Notes under the pieces: generated by a model
What the model was told of the DNA's origin: nothing
Database searches by the model: none
Seen by the model: only the letters and a program-made list of their open reading frames with translations
Program-made: the position numbers and the translations under genes
IMG/VR virus record: IMGVR_UViG_3300006793_000391
Location: 1 to 20,190 of that record
Reading direction: 5' to 3' (one strand)
Length of the DNA: 20,190 bases
Source of the DNA: a virus
Shown: one piece after another, positions 1-7,564 of the stretch
Position numbering within the stretch: the stretch's first letter is position 1
Layout of the letters: every line of letters begins with the position of its first letter

Positions 1-294
1 CCAGAGGTAGGAAGCCAACAAACAAATTGGGCTCACTGGTTGATATAGATTGAATGCTGTCAGTCGAAAAACACAAACACGTACATAAAAACTCTTTAGC
101 AATAGGAACGAAGCGAGAGGTAGTTGGAAACAACGATGTCGACGTAGGTTGGGAAAGGTCAGAGCCCATTGTACTTTGTGTATAAACAAATTACCTATTT
201 CCAAGTCTTGGCTGTGACGAGCTCACATGATGTTCAAGATTAGATGGAACCCTTAAACAGGTTCCGTCTGACTGAAACAATCTACATGATGCTA
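1..294 (+). other. Non-coding, apparently structured region (candidate RNA, 5' end outside window)
   Basis: No convincing gene is present. Several complementary segments suggest a folded RNA. A 10-bp stem pairs 242-251 with 260-269. A bulged 8-bp stem pairs 152-159 with 193-202. A 5-bp stem pairs 213-217 with 223-227. A GAAA-capped 4-bp hairpin lies at 123-134. Long-range pairings join TGGGCTC 28-34 with GAGCCCA 162-168, and TCAGTC 60-65 with GACTGA 270-275. The 28-34/162-168 pairing would land in the loop of the 152-202 stem and so form a pseudoknot. I looked for tRNA, tmRNA, RNase P and hammerhead signatures and found none. The strand is uncertain, and the claim rests only on hand-found complementarity. 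Confidence 0.3.
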
Positions 295-377
295 AATTGC
301 TTCGCAATTATTATATCATTAATTAAAAGATATAATGTTTGAGCGTAAGCGAAAACATAGTTGCTCAAAGAGCAACT
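295..377. repeat. Four abutting hairpins (possible bidirectional terminator zone)
   Basis: Four inverted repeats tile this stretch with almost no gap. AATTGC 295-300 pairs with 304-309. ATTATATC 310-317 pairs with 329-336. ATGTTT 335-340 pairs with 353-358, around an inner GC-GTAA-GC flanked by GA/GA. AGTTGCTC 359-366 pairs with 370-377. The last hairpin is 37 nt past the stop of the minus-strand gene at 414-596, so it could end that transcript. The same hairpins could end a plus-strand RNA coming from 1-294. The T-tracts are weak, so an RNA stabiliser or processing role is equally possible. Confidence 0.5.
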
Positions 378-413
378 TATAGCATTTTAATATGTTTCAG
401 TATTCAAACAGTT

Positions 414-596
414 CTAATCGTATAAATCAGGATCACGTCCTAATCCATTTGGTCTTTCCGGATGTACTTCGAGTATTATATACTCTTCATCTGGTTTAAC
501 TTCTTTTAATTGTTGTACCGTCTGAAATGCTTCACTCTGCGAAAGTGCGGATATGACTACATTTTTAGGAACAACTACAAATTTTGTCTCTGCCAT
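414..596 (-). CDS. Small unknown protein (60 aa)
   Basis: This is an open frame of 60 codons with an ATG start and balanced, non-repetitive composition. I do not recognise the family. Residues 1-10 are hydrophobic and beta-like (KFVVVP), the middle is helical, and the C-terminus is acidic (ending DPDLYD). There is no transmembrane segment or catalytic motif. It is transcribed divergently from the gene at 661. No Shine-Dalgarno sequence precedes the ATG. A TTAAATA element on the minus strand (611-605) ends 8 nt before the start, so a near-leaderless late transcript is possible. It stands alone, and its role is unknown. Confidence 0.55.
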   Translation of the reverse strand: MAETKFVVVPKNVVISALSQSEAFQTVQQLKEVKPDEEYIILEVHPERPNGLGRDPDLYD

Positions 597-625
597 CGTA
601 AGATTATTTAAAAGAATCTGATTGG

Positions 626-633
626 AATAAATA
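626..633 (+). promoter_or_regulatory. T4-type late promoter (AATAAATA)
   Basis: AATAAATA, in the context GAATAAATAGTTATAG, matches the T4 late consensus TATAAATA and the NATAAATA form reported for marine T4-like phages. In T4 the octamer spans about -13 to -6. That predicts a transcript start near 639 and a 22-nt leader containing AAAGGA (648-653) before the ATG at 661. Confidence 0.6.
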
Positions 634-660
634 GTTATAGTTAAAATAAAGGACTATTTC

Positions 661-1308
661 ATGAAAGTTACACAGATCGTTGCTGAATCCACTAAAAAAC
701 CTGTTTCCGAGGCGCCTGTATCAGGCTTAGCACAGTTTGGTAAGAAAGTTCTTGCTAAAACAGCCGCAAAAGTAGGTGCAAAAAATTTCGCGTCTGGCGT
801 TGCAGGCAACGTTGACACAGGTGCTGAAGCAAACGAATTACGTAAAGCATGGCAAAATCATCAAGGTTCTATTGGCGGTAAAATGGGTGCTAACGATCCA
901 GCAGAGTTTAAGCAATGGTTACTTAACAATGGCTTTAAAGGCAAAGATGCAGTCATTGATAAAGCAATGACAGATAATAAAATTACAGGACCGTTTGGTA
1001 AAGGTCCACTTGATAAAGCATTATTACAAATAGTACAGAATTCTAAAAAGGCGTCGGCACAAGGTGCTGGTGCAGATCAAACAGCCACAAAAGCACAAGC
1101 AGGGGCTACAGCAGGAGCAGGTAAAGGCGCTACAGCAGGAGCAAGTGCTACAGCAGGTGCAGGTAATGAAATTCCACAAGGAATTAAAGATCAATTAGAT
1201 CAACTTACACCTGGAGAGAAAAAATATTTAAGTGATACACTTGGTCAAGGTAGTGCTCCACCTAAGGCTACTCCAGCACCAACGGCACCAGCAGGAGCAA
1301 CAGCATAA
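661..1308 (+). CDS. Probable virion protein with KAW module (215 aa)
   Basis: I recognise the style of this protein from marine T4-like phages but cannot name a function. The N-terminus (MKVTQIVAES) is typical of virion proteins in these phages. Residues 59-102 form a helical module around KAW (62-64) that resembles residues 697-738 of the next gene product. Residues 130-180 are low-complexity Ala/Gly/Thr, with repeated ATAGAGKGA-like units, and the tail after residue 200 is Ala/Pro-rich. There is no signal peptide. The start follows AAAGGA (648-653) at good spacing and a late promoter at 626. The stop lies 1 bp before the next ATG, so the two genes are likely co-translated. A structural or internal head/tail role is inference. 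Confidence 0.7.
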   Translation: MKVTQIVAESTKKPVSEAPVSGLAQFGKKVLAKTAAKVGAKNFASGVAGNVDTGAEANELRKAWQNHQGSIGGKMGANDPAEFKQWLLNNGFKGKDAVIDKAMTDNKITGPFGKGPLDKALLQIVQNSKKASAQGAGADQTATKAQAGATAGAGKGATAGASATAGAGNEIPQGIKDQLDQLTPGEKKYLSDTLGQGSAPPKATPAPTAPAGATA

Positions 1309-1309
1309 C

Positions 1310-4081
1310 ATGAAACTTAATGAAGTAACAGCATACAATCTTAAGTCACAAGCAATATTAACAGAATCTCAGTCATGGGAAATGTTAACTGAGCAACAAA
1401 AAATCTATGTTGGTTCATGGGAAAAGAATGTTTGGCCATTAGTTGAGCAGTACAGCAACTTAATGGAAGCCGATCTTAAACCTGACGAAATACAAAAAAT
1501 ATTTACACAGGCTGAAAAAATATCAATTGAAGGCGGTGAGAATTTAACAGCATTAGGTAAAGCAGGTAAAGTAACTGCTGAAGTTTCAGGCAAGATGAAA
1601 ACTGAAATTGACAAGTTAATGGATGCCGCGGCAAATAGCGGACCTGTTAAAAACTTTGATGCACAGTTTGAAAAACTAAAAACACAATTAAAGACCAAAG
1701 TAAAAGATATGCCCGGCGGTCAAAAAATCCTTGCAGGAGTTGACAAGTGGGGCGGATTTGCAAAAGACAATCCAGCCAAGAGTGCATTTATTATTGGTGC
1801 AATGACATCAGTACTTGCATTTGCAAGTGGTGGTATTTTAAGTGGTGCCGCAATTGGTTTCTTCTTAAAGTTAGCAAACAACACTATTAAGGGCGATAAA
1901 CTATCAACAGCAGTTGCTAAAGGTGTTAAAGGCGCGGCAATTGGTGCTATTGCAGGTGCGTTGGGCGATGCTATATCAGGAACAGCAGAAGATATGTTCC
2001 CAGCAGAGATTACACAAACATTTATGACTACCAATGGCGAGATAGATATAACAGAACTAACAGCCATGGGTGCAGACAGTATTGAAGACTTAGATTCTGA
2101 AGCAATTAAAGAACTTATTCAAACACGTACAGCAATGATACAGATGATGCCTAAGTTAGACGATGAAGCATCAGCAGTATTAGATAAACAGTTAGACGCA
2201 TTAAACGATAAAATATTCGAACTTGAACCAGATGGTAAAAATGTAAAACAAGCAATTGACAATCTTCAAACTAAATTTAACATTGAAGGTGAAGGCATTG
2301 ACGTTGTTGTAAAATCAAACACTACAGGTGATGCAAACGTTACTTTAGCAGATCCAGATAAGTTAGGTGATGAAGGCGACTACGGTTCAGGACCTGAGCA
2401 AGATGTAGGTGGTACTGGCAAAGACACAGTTGACACAACAAGTACTGCTGACCCAGACGGAGATGTAGGTGCTGAAGGAACTGTAAAAGCACAGTATAGC
2501 AAAGAAGAAATGAACGAACTTGGTATGGACACAAGTGAACAACCAACAAGTACAGGAATTGCTAAACTTGGTGACGAACTTGATTTAAGTCCAGAACAAG
2601 TTGAAAAACTTCAATCAGTTTATCAAATGGAAAAAGCAGTTTCAACCAGAGAGTTTATGGGCATAAAAATGTCCGCTGACACTTCAATAAAAGATTTTGC
2701 AGGTAGTACACCACAAGTAGTTGACGGACTTGAAGGCGAGTATGAAGCAGGATCAGTATTTAAAAAGACTATTGAAACTAAAATTCCAGGTTCAGACAAA
2801 CCATGGAGTGCATTAGTTACAGGTTCAGTTGAAGGTGTAGATGCAGAAGGAAATATTGTTTACTCAATGTCTAAAGTATTTGTAGGTCCGGAAGTAATGG
2901 ACAGTGAATTCTGGGCAATCATTGATTCACTACCAGAAGACCAAAAAGACAGAATGATGGACATGTTTGATACATGGAAAGAAACAGCAGAATTAGAAAC
3001 AGGCATTGATACATTCAAACAAGACATGGCTGAAAAAATTATGCAAGGTGCGGCGGCAGTTGCACTTGGTGGAGCATTAGCCAAATCAGAATATGTAGAA
3101 AAAGGTGCAAAGAAAGAATCAAAAGTTTATAAAAATGCAGAACAGTTAGAAGAACAATACTTTAACGAGTTAGAAGATTACATTCTTAATGAAATAGACA
3201 TTAAACAAATGGCTAAGAAAGCCGCGGCAGGTGCGGCTAACATAGGTAAAGCGGCGGCTAAAGGTACAGGTAAAGCAGTAGGCGCTGGCTTAGACAAAGC
3301 AGGTGCAGTAGCAAACAAAGGTATTGGCAAGGCTGTAGGCGCAGTTTCAGGCGCGGCTAAAAAAGCAGGTAAAGAATTAGGACAGAAAGTTACAACACGT
3401 AAACTTAACAAGGCTTGGACAAAAGCAGGTGAACCTACAGACATTGGTTCTATTACTAATATACTTTCAGCACAAGGATTAAGCGATGAGCAGATCGGTA
3501 CAGTTGCTAAAGATACAGGGCAACCTCTTAAGAAAGATCCAAACGCCGGTGGACAAGATCCAGAAGGCGAAACTGGTAGCACGGCGAGTTCGGGAGGTGT
3601 TAAAGGTGGTAAAGGAACTAAATCAAGTCCAGACCCTAAAGCAGACAAAGACGGTGACGGAATAGCAGACGGAAGTAGTGCATCAACATTACAAGGCAAG
3701 GCTTCCAAAGATCCATTTAACGATGGGCCGTTCGATATGAAGTCAAGTCCACCTAAGGGTACAAACGCAGGTGCAACTAAAGATGATTTTGAATGGAAAG
3801 GCGCACAGTGGATTAGCACATCTACAGGAAAAGTTGCAGACAAGGCAACAGCGGCAAAACTTGGTAATCCTAAAATAAACGAATTAATACGTGAGATTCA
3901 AAAAGCAAAAGTTGAAAAACTTGTTGTAGATTATCTTGCAGGATCGGATAAGAAAGCACCAGCGGCTAAACCAGCGGCTAAACCAGCAGTTACAAAAACA
4001 ATGACTTCTAAAGCGGCTAAGAAAGCACCAGCACCAGCACCAGGCGATGCAGGTGGCAAGTACGCTTCAATTCAAAACTAA
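1310..4081 (+). CDS. Large putative virion structural protein (923 aa), glycine-zipper/membrane-like segment and Ca-binding-like loop
   Basis: The chosen start is the ATG at 1310, because the frame upstream to 1232 overlaps the preceding gene and gives unrelated sequence. The start is 1 bp after the upstream stop, with AGGAG at 1293-1297. Residues 1-150 are helical. Residues about 158-185 are strongly hydrophobic and Gly/Ala-rich, and a glycine-zipper-like stretch follows at about 199-224. Residues about 340-420 are acidic and Gly/Thr-rich. Residues 660-715 are a Lys/Ala/Gly-rich pseudo-repetitive segment. A KAW module lies at 697-738, and a DxDxDG-type loop (D779, D781, D783, D787) resembles calcium-binding repeats. 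A WxGxQW-type motif lies near residue 830. The Lys/Ala-rich helices and hydrophobic patch would suit a protein ejected with the DNA or lodged in the tail, but this is inference. It converges on the gp51-like frame with a 3-bp gap. Confidence 0.75.
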   Translation: MKLNEVTAYNLKSQAILTESQSWEMLTEQQKIYVGSWEKNVWPLVEQYSNLMEADLKPDEIQKIFTQAEKISIEGGENLTALGKAGKVTAEVSGKMKTEIDKLMDAAANSGPVKNFDAQFEKLKTQLKTKVKDMPGGQKILAGVDKWGGFAKDNPAKSAFIIGAMTSVLAFASGGILSGAAIGFFLKLANNTIKGDKLSTAVAKGVKGAAIGAIAGALGDAISGTAEDMFPAEITQTFMTTNGEIDITELTAMGADSIEDLDSEAIKELIQTRTAMIQMMPKLDDEASAVLDKQLDALNDKIFELEPDGKNVKQAIDNLQTKFNIEGEGIDVVVKSNTTGDANVTLADPDKLGDEGDYGSGPEQDVGGTGKDTVDTTSTADPDGDVGAEGTVKAQYSKEEMNELGMDTSEQPTSTGIAKLGDELDLSPEQVEKLQSVYQMEKAVSTREFMGIKMSADTSIKDFAGSTPQVVDGLEGEYEAGSVFKKTIETKIPGSDKPWSALVTGSVEGVDAEGNIVYSMSKVFVGPEVMDSEFWAIIDSLPEDQKDRMMDMFDTWKETAELETGIDTFKQDMAEKIMQGAAAVALGGALAKSEYVEKGAKKESKVYKNAEQLEEQYFNELEDYILNEIDIKQMAKKAAAGAANIGKAAAKGTGKAVGAGLDKAGAVANKGIGKAVGAVSGAAKKAGKELGQKVTTRKLNKAWTKAGEPTDIGSITNILSAQGLSDEQIGTVAKDTGQPLKKDPNAGGQDPEGETGSTASSGGVKGGKGTKSSPDPKADKDGDGIADGSSASTLQGKASKDPFNDGPFDMKSSPPKGTNAGATKDDFEWKGAQWISTSTGKVADKATAAKLGNPKINELIREIQKAKVEKLVVDYLAGSDKKAPAAKPAAKPAVTKTMTSKAAKKAPAPAPGDAGGKYASIQN

Positions 4082-4084
4082 TAA

Positions 4085-4330
4085 TTAAAAGAACGGCAAT
4101 CCGGACTTCTTAGTAGTTTCCATATTATCTTCTACGATTTTTTTGACCATGTCTCGGTCTTCAGGACCCATATCATATGCTTCAGATAGAGTTACTCCAC
4201 CACGCATATACCAAACAAGTTTAAGAATATTGTGTCTTAGTTCTTTGGCTGAGTTTTCAAGATCAGTAACTTCTTTCTGGATTTTGTCAAGAGGCCACTG
4301 TGCTATTTGCGTACGAAAAAATTTGATTGG
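4085..4330 (-). CDS. gp51: gp51-like baseplate hub assembly protein, probably made only as a -1 frameshift extension of gp26
   Basis: The frame opens after a TGA (4333-4331) and ends at TAA 4087-4085. The conserved part begins around AQWPLDKI and includes VWYMRGGV, a PEDRDMV segment and the C-terminal TTKKSGLPFF, which I recognise as the gp51 family of T4-like phages. In T4, gp51 is a small protein needed for hub assembly and absent from the finished baseplate. There is no ATG, GTG or TTG between the upstream stop and the conserved region. The first in-frame ATG lies in the middle of the domain (YMRGG). The frame is -1 relative to gp26 and is entered exactly at a slippery run (4324-4315), giving a predicted 383-aa fusion (307 + 76 aa). 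Initiation at ATC, ATA or ACG is the weaker alternative. Confidence 0.8.
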   Translation of the reverse strand, partial: PIKFFRTQIAQWPLDKIQKEVTDLENSAKELRHNILKLVWYMRGGVTLSEAYDMGPEDRDMVKKIVEDNMETTKKSGLPFF

Positions 4331-5235
4331 TCAAACGACACTGGTACCTCCCAAGTTTCAGGTGCACCTGCCGCCTTCTCTTCATCTGTTGCTTGTGCAA
4401 CTAATGGTTTAAGTGAATGATCATTTCTTTTGTGTTCTATTGACTTTTTAACTCCATCAAAAATTTCTCCTGATGTTTGTTCAAAGAACTCAAGTATATG
4501 TTTCTTATCTGTTACTTTATCTTCAGCACCAAATTGAACCCAATCCATTTGTGTTACTACAGCGTCTAAAGTCATTGAAGTTAGTTTACCAAAACTTTGA
4601 TTAAACTTCTTCATTTTTTCTTCTTCACTTAAATCTGTATCAGCAATGGTTTGCATCATACGTTGTTCTTCAAATGCCTTTAATGCAGTTTTTGTAAACT
4701 GTCTATAATTTAAAGGTCTAATATTAAATGTAAATCCGTTGCTTACATATAATGGGTCGTATGTTCTACCTTGTACAGTATCTAATAACATAATTAAATC
4801 TACTTCTACGTCCTTAGTCATTTCTGTGTTTGGAACCTGTGAAGTAATTGTAAGTTTTTCTCCATAAGTAGCAATCCTTACAGCAATCAAAATAGCATCA
4901 AGGTCTAAACTTGGTGTATCGTATGCATTTTTAATATTAGGAATACAACTTTGAATCATTGTTACTGTTGACTCACCGTTAATAAGTGCGTCTGGTGTTT
5001 TTAATACTAACTCATCTTTGGCAGTCATTGGATAGACTGGAACTTCACCATTTTCTGGTAAGTCAAGTGATCCTTCTGGCCAATATGATCCGCCTGACGG
5101 AAGTTTAAGATACAGTTTTGGCTGTCGAAAATGCTTCGTTAGGGGATTTGCCCGAACCGGTTGTACTGGTGTACCCGGTTGTGGTCCATTAGGCATCATT
5201 GGTATACCGCCTTGTGGAATTTTATTTTCTGACAT
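4303..5235 (-). CDS. gp26: gp26-like baseplate hub protein (T4 base plate protein family)
   Basis: The 310-aa product has the typical layout of marine T4-like gp26. A Pro-rich N-terminus is followed by FRQPKLYLKLPSGG, a YWPEG segment, ENGEVPVYPMTAKDEL and a central domain with TPDALINGE and FNIRPLNYRQF. T4 gp26 takes part in baseplate hub formation, but it is not a clear component of the solved baseplate, so an assembly or chaperone role for the tape measure is plausible. The start follows AGGAG at good spacing, and a minus-strand late promoter (5275-5268) lies 32 nt upstream. The gene is divergent from the tape-measure-like gene. Its 3' end overlaps the gp51-like frame at a slippery site, so two products, gp26 and gp26-51, are predicted. 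Confidence 0.88.
   Translation of the reverse strand: MSENKIPQGGIPMMPNGPQPGTPVQPVRANPLTKHFRQPKLYLKLPSGGSYWPEGSLDLPENGEVPVYPMTAKDELVLKTPDALINGESTVTMIQSCIPNIKNAYDTPSLDLDAILIAVRIATYGEKLTITSQVPNTEMTKDVEVDLIMLLDTVQGRTYDPLYVSNGFTFNIRPLNYRQFTKTALKAFEEQRMMQTIADTDLSEEEKMKKFNQSFGKLTSMTLDAVVTQMDWVQFGAEDKVTDKKHILEFFEQTSGEIFDGVKKSIEHKRNDHSLKPLVAQATDEEKAAGAPETWEVPVSFDQSNFFVRK
4315..4324 (-). promoter_or_regulatory. Predicted -1 ribosomal frameshift site at the gp26 end
   Basis: On the minus strand gp26 reads TCA AAT TTT TTC GTA CGC AAA TAG. This contains two overlapping in-phase heptamers of the X XXY YYZ type: A AAT TTT (4324-4318) and T TTT TTC (4321-4315). A -1 slip on either gives the same product and moves the ribosome into the gp51-like frame, four codons before the gp26 stop. 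An SD-like GGGAGG (4352-4347) lies about 22 nt upstream, farther than the usual 10-14 nt. I saw no obvious downstream stem-loop. Confidence 0.7.
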
Positions 5236-5247
5236 ATTTTTCTCCTG

Positions 5248-5254
5248 CTAAATA
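5248..5254 (+). promoter_or_regulatory. Late promoter CTAAATA, plus strand
   Basis: CTAAATAGTTATAG matches the context of the element at 626. The predicted transcript start is near 5260, giving a leader of about 42 nt before the ATG at 5302. It forms one half of a divergent pair with the minus-strand element at 5275-5268. Confidence 0.5.
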
Positions 5255-5267
5255 GTTATAGCAAAAG

Positions 5268-5275
5268 TATTTATT
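5268..5275 (-). promoter_or_regulatory. Late promoter AATAAATA, minus strand (gp26)
   Basis: Read on the minus strand, the sequence is CAATAAATACTTTTG. The predicted start is near 5262, giving a 27-nt leader that ends in AGGAG just before the gp26 ATG at 5235. Its overlap with the plus-strand promoter means the two would face away from each other from a shared 30-bp region. Confidence 0.55.
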
Positions 5276-5301
5276 GCATTTATAAAGTGAGTATTTAATT
5301 A

Positions 5302-7563
5302 ATGGCTGTAACAGCAGATATACCCGGAATTGGAAATATACAGATCCAAGACGCGGCTACCGAAGCGACACTAAAAGACATCCTTGCGGCTCTAAAGAAG
5401 GGTAACAAAGGTGGAGGCGGTGGAGCGGCTGGAGGCGGTGGCGGAGGTGCTGGCGGAATGGCAGGCGTAATGGAAAAAGCCGCCAAGAAAACTGGAAACT
5501 TTGCAGACGAAATAGAATCTACTACTTCTGTACTTGGAGATTTTGGTAGAGGCTTGTCAATGGTTGGTGGAATGTTCACCAAAGGTATTGGAATGGCCGC
5601 AGGTGCTGTAACTGGATTAGCAAGTGAGTTCATGGGTACCAGCGTTAAGATGAGCGACTTTGCTTCACAACTTCCTGTAGTTGGAAATGCATTAGGCGGA
5701 ATATTACAAGTTGTTGAAGGCAGTGTACAGGAATTTAGAACTTTATCAGAAGTAGGTGCAAGTTTTGGTAACAACATTGTTGAAATGAACTTGGCGGCAT
5801 CAAATGCTGGAATGAGTTTAGAAAGTTTCTCAGGATTTGTAGTTAATCAATCACAAAACATGATGCTATTAGGAGGAACTACTTCTAATGGTGCAAAAGA
5901 GTTTGGAAAATTAATTAAGAGTTTACCAAGAAAAGAATTTATGGGAATGGGGTATGAAATGGATGCCCTTGCTGAACATACTGCTGAGTACATGGAACAA
6001 CAAGCCATGCAAGGCAGACTTGCTGGAAGATCACAAGCACAATTAAAAGCAGGTTCAGAAGCATACCTAATGCAGATTGACAGACTTGCTAAAGTAACAG
6101 GTAAGTCACGTAAAGAAGCAGAAGCACTATTAAAGAAACAAAGTGCTGAAGCAAACGTAATGGTTATGGCAAGTAAACTGTCAGGACAAGCATTAACAAA
6201 CTTCCAAGACGGACTTGCATTTGTTGATTCAGAATTACCAGGATTTAGTAACGCTATTAAAGATATGGCAGACGGTGTTGCACAAACTCCATTAGCACAA
6301 AAACTTGCGGCAACTATACCAGGCTTTGCAGACTTACAGAAACAACTTGGCGACGGTTCAATTAGTCAAGAAGAATATGTTAAGAAAATGGCAGGCTTTG
6401 GACCACAAATGGACGAATTCTTTAAGAACATGGATCCAGCACAAGTATCAGCGTTGATGGGTAAAGAAGGTTTTGAAGGTATGACATCGGGTCTTGCAGA
6501 ATTTAATAAAATGTCTGCAAAATATCGAGACGCAGACTTTAAAGCAATGGAGGCAGAACAACAACAACGTGATAAAACTACACAAACAGTTTCCGAGTTT
6601 GAAGTAGCAATAACAGAAATGCGTAACAAAATTAAAACAACTGTACTTGACAGTGGATTGTTTGATTTGTTTATGGAAGGTATTGGCAAGTTTACTTCTT
6701 GGTTTACTGCTGAGGGTGAAGACGGTATTTCTGCTATGGACAAATACTTAGACGAACTTCTCTTATACGGTGAAGAGTTAGCGGCATTCTTAAAAGATAC
6801 CTGGGAAGCATCAGACGGTGACTTAGGTACATTCTTTAGCACAGTTTGGGAAGATAGATTCAAACCTATGATTGATAAAGGATTTGATAAAGTTGGAGAA
6901 ATGTTTGGCGATTGGTTTGGAGACTTCTTCAAAGAACATATTGGAACAGTAATTACTGGTGTACTTGGTGGACTTGCAGGATTAATACTTGCAGGGTTTG
7001 TAACATCATTACTACCAGCAGTGTTTGGAATTATACTTGGACCAATTATTGCACCATTCCTTGCAATCGGTGCGGCATTAGTTGCTATATTTGGTTGGGA
7101 AACAATTAAAGGTTGGGTAGCACCAATATGGGACGTTCTATCAGGAATGTTTGGTTGGATTGGAGACTTCTTTGGAGGTCTCTGGGAAAAGACAAAAAAT
7201 CTTGGTAAGAAACTTAATCCATTAAATTGGTTTGGTGGCGACGATGACGATGATGTAACTGATAAGCACGTAAAGAAAAACCAAATTTCATCAACAATTG
7301 AAATGCCAGGAACACCAGCAACTGTAACAGCAGGGACGATGCCAGACTATGAAATGCCAGCAGTTACTACACCAGAAGTTGATACTGCCAAAATTGTTGC
7401 CGATTCAGGAGTCACAAAAATGCTGGCAGACACCACAGACACGGTAAATAGTAACAGTAGCGATTTGTTATTAACAACATTAGGTGAACAAAACAAAATT
7501 TTGAAGCAGTTACTACGTGCAACAAATAGTTTGCAAGGTAATATGTTGAAAGGACCTGCATAA
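5302..7563 (+). CDS. Putative tail tape-measure-like virion protein (753 aa)
   Basis: Residues 1-33 are a short N-terminal domain. Residues 34-53 are a glycine linker made almost entirely of Gly and Ala. Residues about 54-540 are mainly helical and Lys/Glu/Ala-rich. Residues about 546-606 hold strongly hydrophobic, membrane-like segments (GGLAGLILAGF, GIILGPIIAPFLAIGAALVA), followed by a Trp/Gly-rich stretch and an acidic run (GGDDDDDV). The C-terminus is helical (EQNKILKQLLRATNSL). Long helix plus hydrophobic patches is the usual tape-measure architecture, and the gp26/gp51 assembly genes lie next door. I see no clear similarity to T4 gp29 itself, so the function is inferred. The SD is weak (AGTGAG). 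It ends 1 bp before gp20. Confidence 0.65.
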   Translation: MAVTADIPGIGNIQIQDAATEATLKDILAALKKGNKGGGGGAAGGGGGGAGGMAGVMEKAAKKTGNFADEIESTTSVLGDFGRGLSMVGGMFTKGIGMAAGAVTGLASEFMGTSVKMSDFASQLPVVGNALGGILQVVEGSVQEFRTLSEVGASFGNNIVEMNLAASNAGMSLESFSGFVVNQSQNMMLLGGTTSNGAKEFGKLIKSLPRKEFMGMGYEMDALAEHTAEYMEQQAMQGRLAGRSQAQLKAGSEAYLMQIDRLAKVTGKSRKEAEALLKKQSAEANVMVMASKLSGQALTNFQDGLAFVDSELPGFSNAIKDMADGVAQTPLAQKLAATIPGFADLQKQLGDGSISQEEYVKKMAGFGPQMDEFFKNMDPAQVSALMGKEGFEGMTSGLAEFNKMSAKYRDADFKAMEAEQQQRDKTTQTVSEFEVAITEMRNKIKTTVLDSGLFDLFMEGIGKFTSWFTAEGEDGISAMDKYLDELLLYGEELAAFLKDTWEASDGDLGTFFSTVWEDRFKPMIDKGFDKVGEMFGDWFGDFFKEHIGTVITGVLGGLAGLILAGFVTSLLPAVFGIILGPIIAPFLAIGAALVAIFGWETIKGWVAPIWDVLSGMFGWIGDFFGGLWEKTKNLGKKLNPLNWFGGDDDDDVTDKHVKKNQISSTIEMPGTPATVTAGTMPDYEMPAVTTPEVDTAKIVADSGVTKMLADTTDTVNSNSSDLLLTTLGEQNKILKQLLRATNSLQGNMLKGPA

Positions 7564-7564
7564 T

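Noticed and set aside
54-185. 43-codon plus-strand frame starting ATG CTG TCA
   Set aside because: It has no ribosome binding site, is preceded directly by TGA, has no recognisable composition, and lies inside a stretch better explained by RNA pairing. It could be real but is not supported.
331-336. TATAAT as a -10 box
   Set aside because: It lies in an AT-rich hairpin, has no -35 at the right distance, and is matched by an inverse copy in the same stem.
1232-1309. Upstream ATG extending the large gene by 26 codons
   Set aside because: The extension overlaps the end of the 661 gene out of frame and gives His/Gln/Leu-rich sequence. The ATG at 1310 begins a normal protein and is 1 bp after the upstream stop.
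3178-3843. 221-aa minus-strand open frame
   Set aside because: It is a shadow of the Lys/Ala/Gly-rich region of the large virion gene, with Pro/Leu/Ala-rich low complexity and no ribosome site.
4143-4412. 89-aa plus-strand open frame
   Set aside because: It is antisense to the gp26/gp51 junction, where the minus strand carries conserved sequence.
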